NCBI RefSeq assembly: GCF_964656455.1 | Contig: NC_135723.1 | Location: forward strand, 95,991,283-96,055,282 | DNA: 64,000 nt | Direction of reading: 5' to 3' | Source: Halichoerus grypus | Lineage: Eukaryota; Chordata; Mammalia; Carnivora; Phocidae | In this document: positions 57,420 through 64,000 of the stretch, piece after piece | How the letters are laid out: the number at the start of each line of letters is the position of its first letter | Numbering within the stretch: position 1 is the stretch's first letter | The notes under the pieces: generated by a model | What the model saw: the letters and a program-made list of their open reading frames with translations, nothing else | The model's database searches: none | Told to the model about the DNA's origin: nothing | Made by a program: the position numbers and the translations under genes

Positions 57420-60400
57420 TAATTGACCATACATTACATTCCAGTTTCAATAGAAGAGAAAAAATGAAAACCTTTTCTCAGAAAAGAAAGGAGACATTTA
57501 AAAAGAGGAAATTGAGAGCAGAAGTCAGCTTATGGACTTTACTACACTTCATGTTTTAACTCATTTACCTACCATGGAGTGAAACGAAAAAGTTCCAACA
57601 TGCGATCCTGAGATAATTTCCTCTTGCCACTACAAATATAACCAACTCTCCTTAGCGTGATTTGTCATAGTTTTGGAACATTGTTTTAGTAATGGTGACT
57701 TAATACCTTTTTGTGGTAATTTATAATGAAAAATTACCACTTTCTAAAGGTTATCTTTGTGGGTTTTTTTTTTCTTTCCAAAGTAGAGCTTTTACTTGAT
57801 ATTCTGTTTTTCAATTAATAACAGTATACCTTCTGGCAGCCTTCTAGAAATTATGGATACTTACAGTAGAGGGCAGTGAAGGAGCACATCTCAGGATGAA
57901 AATCAAGGGCAGCATCCAAAGTCCCTTTCTTAGGGCTCCCCTTGGAACGATGCGAGGCTAGGTCACTTGAAGGAAGACTTAATCAATTTGAGAAGCTACA
58001 AGTTGAGGAGAGATAGTAAGTATAAAGTCACTAAATGTCTCAAAATTTGGAATACCCACAGAATTTTAAAGGTGTTGCTCTTAAAAGGATATGTTTTAAA
58101 TTTTATTCTCATGACCAGGAATACACACACTATTATTGGCAACAGCAGACCCTAGCTTTTCTTATTTTTTCCTTAATAATTCACTCTTGCTTTTATTGAA
58201 AACACCGAAGTGATGAATTTAAACAGATTGGGTTTGTGTTCATTACATAGGCAAAGGGAGTTTAAGTATGAACTATAAACATTTCTAATCTTTTCAAAGA
58301 TCACACCTACGGGACTTATTTTTACATTACGTGGTCTAATGTTTTCCTCATTTGGTTGAGTGAACCAGGAAGGTTACTGAATTTAGAGAAATAAAGTCTG
58401 CAGTACTGTATACCTTGCATTATGAGCCAGGGAAAGGGACTCGTGGAGGCATGTGCCGAATGATTCCAAAGATACTTCTACTGACTGAAGCAGGTCAGTG
58501 CAGTGTTCAGCGAGGATGAGGCCATCAAGTTAGAATATGTAGGTTCAATGGGATTTATATAAAGCCCTAAAGTCTGTACAGCTTGACAGAATGGAGCTAT
58601 CATTTTTTTAAAGGTTCCCTGTCACAGGAGGAGGTAGAAGTTGAAAGACAGCAAGTAGGATAGCCTGGCTTATACACTTGGGTGACTTCTGGGTCAATCT
58701 CATGGGGAGTTACTGTTAAAAGCCAGTCATACCTGTGTACTTAATTAGAGGGAAGTTCATTGGAGCGTGGTGCTGTCCATAGTACCTGGAAGACTTTGAT
58801 AGCTCCGAGTATGAAGGCAAACCACAAAATAATCATATATCAGATTATTGATCATATGTAACTCTATACTCCATAGAGTCTAAGATACATTTTTTTTTTC
58901 TTCACAAAGCTGTACCTCTGACTGTGGGGACATCTATAATTAATGGCAGATTGTAACCATAGTAGGGCAGGAGAACAGTTTGTACTGCCTGTGAATTCAC
59001 AGTTTGGATATAGCTTTTTTTTTTTTTTTTTTAAGTGTATTGAGAATTATTGTGCACACAGAAAATCATAGAAACAAATGTGTGACATATGATTAAATAT
59101 GTCTAGATAAGGCTTAAAAAAAGACCTTTCAATAAGTATCAAATAACAATTCCAAGGGAGAAGAAAACGTTGTGCTGTAGTTTAAGTAGTATTTTGTTTT
59201 CCTTAGCGACAATCAGCAGTATCTCAATCACAATCAGTGGTATCTCAGATTTGATAAAATGTGACATTTTATATCCATTTTATGAGTGTGGAATCTGAGC
59301 CCAAGAAAGTCTAAGAAGAGTTTCCTAGGGTACACAATAGAATATAGTTCCCCATCTATCACGAGTCACCACATATTCTAAATAAAGACGTTAAAAGCAA
59401 CTACCTCACTTCTTCATTCTTACCTTCTCTGCCAATGAAAACTTCGTTAGCAACTGCTCATATGCTTATGAGTATCAGTACAAAAAGAAAGTTATGCCTT
59501 CATAAAAAAGAACCCAGAATGCCTGTTTAGAACAGAAGAAGCAATTAGTACTATGATAGGGTCATGTCACTGAAAATAAATTCTTAAAAAACTAAGAATT
59601 AAAAAAGTTAATTTGATCAGTCATTAAATTAACCCATTGGTATAACAAATCTGTGCGGATATAGGAAATTCACAGTGAAGTTGCTTAAAACTCATAGCAA
59701 AGTTTAAATGTTAAGCCTGTCCAAAGCTTGATTGCCTGAACAACATCCTTAAGTGCCTTGTAATTTTAAAAAAATGCATAGGTATAAAAGAGACAAATAG
59801 ATTTTTTATTACAAACATTATATCCTCTTATGTCAACAATTTCATGTCTCTTGGCACTCAGGTAGAGTCTCAGAGTGTGGGATGAAAGTTGGAAGTCAGT
59901 ACCCTTAGAAGCCAATTGGCCCAATGAAACAAGCACCAGGCATATTTTATAAGACCACTCGACAGTTTTATGTCCAACTAAGTATCAGGCTCTGGATCCA
60001 GTTCAAATTCACACTTAGCCTTTACCTCTGGCAACCAAGTTCCAGAAGCAATCCTCATTTATCTCATCCCCCAGAAGGAGGAGTTTTCAGGTGCTGTGGA
60101 CGTGCATCATTATGTAAGCTGAGATTTTGTTTGCTTCTGCACAGTACAAAGGCGGAATTCAATTTTAATACTGGCGTTTGAAAGAGAAAGGCATTTTACT
60201 ATGTGACCTTGAGGAGAAATTCCTGCCAGAGAGGTAGAGGCTATCCCACATTAGGGCTTAGTGTTAAAGGCACTATTTCCTGCAAGGTGCAAAGCCATTT
60301 GCAAATAATGTGAGGCTGTGCATTAATAAGCAATGGGAATAGCTCTGTGTATTTTAACCCCTGGTGGCTTACCTGGGACACATGGAGAAGGAAATGGTTT

Positions 60401-63400
60401 CTTGGAGCAGTACAAAGCACCAAAATATCCTACTCTCTCCATTTCACCAATTAGATATTCCCTCATTCTAACAAGCATCTCTTCGGAATAACAATATCAT
60501 TTGCTTTAATCAGAGAGGAACCCAGCTGAAATCATCCCCAGTGGAAAGGAGTTTTAACTTAAAGGGAAGAACGAAGAAAATAGAGGAAAGGCCACAAAAG
60601 TGAAAGGAAAAGTATTCACAAATATACCTTTGATCTCTCAGATGCCAATATCTTTTTCTTCATATTAGGGCTTCCCTTGCTCCCTGAAATTCTAGTAAAT
60701 TTGCCTTGGGGAGTTCTGGTACATAAATTGGGCTATTTAATCAAGGATTCAAGAAACCCAAGTTTGAAAAGCATTTTTTTTTTTTCTTTTTGGTCATCTA
60801 CAGTTTTATTTACTACTTGAATTTAGACCGATTTAGGTTTCTTCAAGAGGTAGAATGAAGAGAACTTACCGAGAACTGCTTTTGATTAAACAGAAGAAGA
60901 ATTTTTAAATCTTGGACTCTCCCATAATGAAGCCCTTGGTTCTCTGTGACTCAACGTTTTCCAGCCGAGGCTGAGCAGCTAGCTGTCAGAGATGGAATAG
61001 AAGGGTTAGATGTTAAGATGACTTAACTTCTGAGACTCAGTATTTTCCCATTATTTTATAAAAGAACAAAAAATGATGAAGCTTCTGAATGCTATTTTGT
61101 TTCATTCAGTAGCAAAATGCATTTAAAACAGGTGATTATTCCATTTGTAAAGAACCAAATCTTTGGATGTGTGGTCATACAAAAGCAACTGTTTAATATT
61201 GTCTTGGCTCAGTTAGAAAAATGAAAGCTCTTTGTGACTTAAATTTTAATGTATACACTTGATGGGTTTTCAAATACTTGTGTTTAGAATAACTTTCTGG
61301 GCTGAGGATTATATAGGTCAGCCCTAGAGAGAGATGTGCTTCACTAACCTGAAAGGATGAAGGCGCATCAGTGTTCCGAGGATATAGAAACCTATTCCTT
61401 GCTTAAGTTTTCATTTTCTGACAGGCTATAAATAGCTTCGCTTAAGCAAAAGGGAGCATCCTAACTCATCTGTAGCAGATGAAGTCTTTAACACATTGCA
61501 TCTGCTCTACTGGTCTGGTTATTTAGGTTCCATTGTAGGCTAACATATGACAGAGTTCCCATTTAAATAATAGAAGTAAAGAGCTTCAAAAGCAACCTTA
61601 TTAAGGTTAATAGAATGAACTCACATGTCTGTTGTTGGGGAAAAGGTAATGAGACACTCAATAAATTGTTCACTAAATAGCTTGTCATCTGTGGGTCTGC
61701 ACTTGGGAGTTTCACCAATGGATCATTCCATTGTCTGTAATGAGCATGATTTTAAAAATATTAAGGTACTCAAATATATGGTATCATTCTATCTTTTGTT
61801 GACTAGCATTCTGAAGGTCTCTTAAGTAAACATATTATTGAATATGTTTTATTAAACACATTACATAGATGGATGAGGTTATAGAAGTTATGTTTAAGCT
61901 CAGATGTCAATCACCAAACTTATCTAAAAAGTATACAAAAATTTGGAATTAATTTGGGATGTTTCCACTCTTTTGAAAAGCAAATAGATAGGCAAGTTTT
62001 AATTTGGTCTATTTGCCATATTAGATTAAGTTAAAGCACGTGGCTGAAAAGAAATCTTGAAATGAAATGTGGAATTTATCACTGCCCTCTGGAAAGAAGA
62101 AATGAAATATTCAACTGTATCATTATTTTAACCACAGTACAAACAAATAAACACATACAGAACCAAGTTGAAATTCTACACAACTGAAAAAATTGAAATA
62201 AATTACTTGGGTATTTCAACTGTTACTTTCTATACTGTTAGGTGGTCCGTTGTTTGTTTTTAACATCTTACCATTCAAGCACTAATAAACTCAGACTGCT
62301 CATTCCCCTAACTCTCTAATTAATGAGGTTTACTACTTTCACAGCAAGCATTTTGTGCAGGCAAGTTAGCACTGGGCTGCCATCAGTAGTACCCTGGAAA
62401 AATAAAGATTGGTGGATCTTGGAGAACCAGGTTCAATCTCAAAACAGTATTATTACTTAATAATGCAAGATGAATCCATCACACTTCTGAGATTGTGATC
62501 TTCAAGGGAATATCTGCTTAGTTCCTAATTAGTGAAGCAAAGTGGAAACAGAAAAAGTACAAAAACTAAGATTGTCATTCAATGTCATAAAACGTGTAGA
62601 AATAAGAAAGGAAGTAAATATAATGATGACTAACTCAAAAAAGTCAAAGAATATATCTAGAAAAAGGTGTGAAAAGAAGACAAACCGTTATAAAAGTTAC
62701 TTAAAGAGAAACATTATTTTTCTCAATACCAAGAATCAAATACTTACAGAGATACGAATAGAGCAATTGTCTCATTGTTATCTTCATTGTTGGTTTTGAG
62801 CTGCAAGAAGAAAATCTTTTATGTGTTAGAAATGAACTTGAAATCTGGTAGAATATCCCATTGACCTCAAGGCAAAAAAGTATTGCTTAAGCGTGTATAA
62901 TTGTAACATTTCATGAGCACAATTATTTGGCCATCAATTTCCATATGGGGAGTATGATTTGCTCTCAGCCAGTATGTGAAATTATCGGAAGAGCAATACC
63001 ACGTTTGGTGATTCTCAATGAAAGTTAGTATGCTGTTTCTACCCCTCTGCATTTGTGAAAACATTCCAGAAAATATTTCCTCCATATACTTCTATCCCTG
63101 TCCTACCTCTTTTGCCTTGTTAAGGTCTCTATTGTCAGCAGAGAGCCAAGAGTTTTGTTTTTGTTTTTTTTTTTTTTTTTAAGAGCAGTCTCCTCTAATC
63201 TTGCCAATCAACAAATATTTACTGGGATATCTACAATGTAGAAGGTCCTGGATTTTTGGTGCTATGGGTGAAACTAAAAAAAAAAGTATAGTGTACAATT
63301 ATACTTTTAGTGGGAAACTTAACTTTTATGCACATGAACTCATTATTAATAATAAAGATGGTCCATCTTAGGTGCTGAGTGAGTGGAATATGCCAATAGG

Positions 63401-63820
63401 TTGGGTACAGAGTCGTAGTAAACATGTCTGGGAAGATACACAGGAAATTGACAATTGGTTGCATGTAAGGAGGGAAACTAAGAATTTGAAATAGGAAGGA
63501 GATTTACACTTTTCACTGTATACCCTTTTCTATGGTTGTAATTATTTACTTGTGCTCATATAACTTTTTAAATTGAATATTTTTTTCTGATGGTAGTACA
63601 AAACTATATTGTGAAGATCACTGAATTCCAAACTAAGGAGTTACAATTTTTCTCTGCAAGCTCCGGGGACACAAGGATGATGTTGATGCGTTTAATATTA
63701 GAAAAAATAATTGTGCTGCAATTCTGGAAATACTGAAGCAATGAAAAATTAAATGAAAATGCATAATGTATCAGGCATTTTATGGTATAATTTCACTTAG
63801 TTTTCAGATTACTGATATGG
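57420..63820. other. 6.4 kb without a recognised gene or repeat
   Basis: AT-rich DNA with T-runs at about 59,015-59,033, 60,777-60,785 and 63,162-63,181. Scattered frames of 60-85 codons are unsupported. The lack of recognisable young repeats over this length is notable for the window. Old worn repeats may be present beyond what I can read. Confidence 0.4.
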
Positions 63821-63825
63821 TACAC

Positions 63826-63960
63826 TTAAAATTTTTTGAAAACAGCTTTATTGAGCTATAATTCACACACCATACAATTTACCCATTTACGGTGTACAAT
63901 TTCAATGGTTTCTCATATAGTCTCAGATATGTATGACTATCACTACAGTTAGTTTTATTT
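63826..63960 (-). mobile_element. Old L1-type 3' end, antisense
   Basis: AACAGCTTTATTGAGCTATA, ATTCACACACCATACAATTT, ACCCATTTACGGTGTACAA and TTTCAATGGTTTCTCATATA match a common repeat wording of mammalian L1M-class 3' regions read on the reverse strand. Confidence 0.6.
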
Positions 63961-63973
63961 ATTTTATTTTATT

Positions 63974-64000
63974 TTTTTTAAAGATTTTATTTATTTATTT
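63974..64000 (-). mobile_element. SINEC tail cut by the window edge
   Basis: A T-run followed by AAAGATTTTATTTATTTATT is the standard tail end of an inverted SINEC, as at 17,256 and 51,855. The rest would lie beyond 64,000. Confidence 0.75.

Noticed and set aside
1..64000. CRISPR arrays, operons, prophage or other bacterial systems
   Set aside because: No regularly spaced repeats with unique spacers and no bacterial gene density. The repeats present are mammalian retroelements.

Overview
The window is nuclear DNA of a placental mammal, almost certainly a carnivoran. The evidence is a dense set of tRNA-derived SINEC (Can-SINE) insertions whose head reads GGGCGCCTGGGTGGCTCAG and whose body is a CT-rich stretch ending in AAATAAATAAA and an A-tail. 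The internal sequence of the younger copies (for example 12769-12963 and 17693-17906) looks like the arctoid type (bear, seal or mustelid group) rather than dog or cat; this is recognition from memory, not a database match. Nothing is bacterial, viral-episomal or CRISPR-like. Base composition is AT-rich except for one sharp CpG island.

Gene content is very low. The only strong gene signal is the CpG island at about 39,275-39,900. It holds a likely minus-strand promoter (GC box overlapping an ETS site) and a non-coding first exon ending at 39,607 with a GTAAGT donor. If that reading is right, most of 1-39,600 is a long first intron of a minus-strand gene. A possible further exon lies at 95-276 at the left edge, with good acceptor and donor and CpG-rich content. 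I could not name the gene. No open reading frame in the window can be defended as a complete protein gene; frames of 60-200 codons are chance frames, antisense frames of repeats, or the low-stop background of the CpG island.

The rest is repeats. There are at least 17 SINEC copies, most with target-site duplications readable on both sides, plus one cut by the right edge. LINE-1 pieces of several ages are present: 3'-end fragments at 2.1, 2.9-4.2, 14.0-14.8, 34-35.8, 47.4 and 63.8 kb; an internally deleted but otherwise long L1 at 18.8-22.9 kb; a 5'-truncated L1 at 25.4-28.0 kb broken by two SINEs; old L1 sequence at 49.3-51.0 kb; and an antisense L1 at 53.0-55.9 kb. LTR elements are concentrated at 37.1-44.2 kb on both sides of the CpG island, including a diverged pair of same-orientation solo LTRs. 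Older MLT1, MIR, L2 and MER5-type remnants and several microsatellites fill other stretches.

Layout: 1-39 kb, repeat-rich probable intron; 38.9-39.9 kb, CpG island and promoter; 40-44.2 kb, LTR cluster; 44.2-64 kb, intergenic-looking DNA with L2, L1 and SINE copies and long stretches without any recognised feature, notably 57.4-63.8 kb. I looked for a novel gene system and did not find one. The items most worth checking are the promoter and splice signals, the inverted SINE pairs, a 40-bp Z-DNA-prone tract and a perfect 22-bp palindrome.
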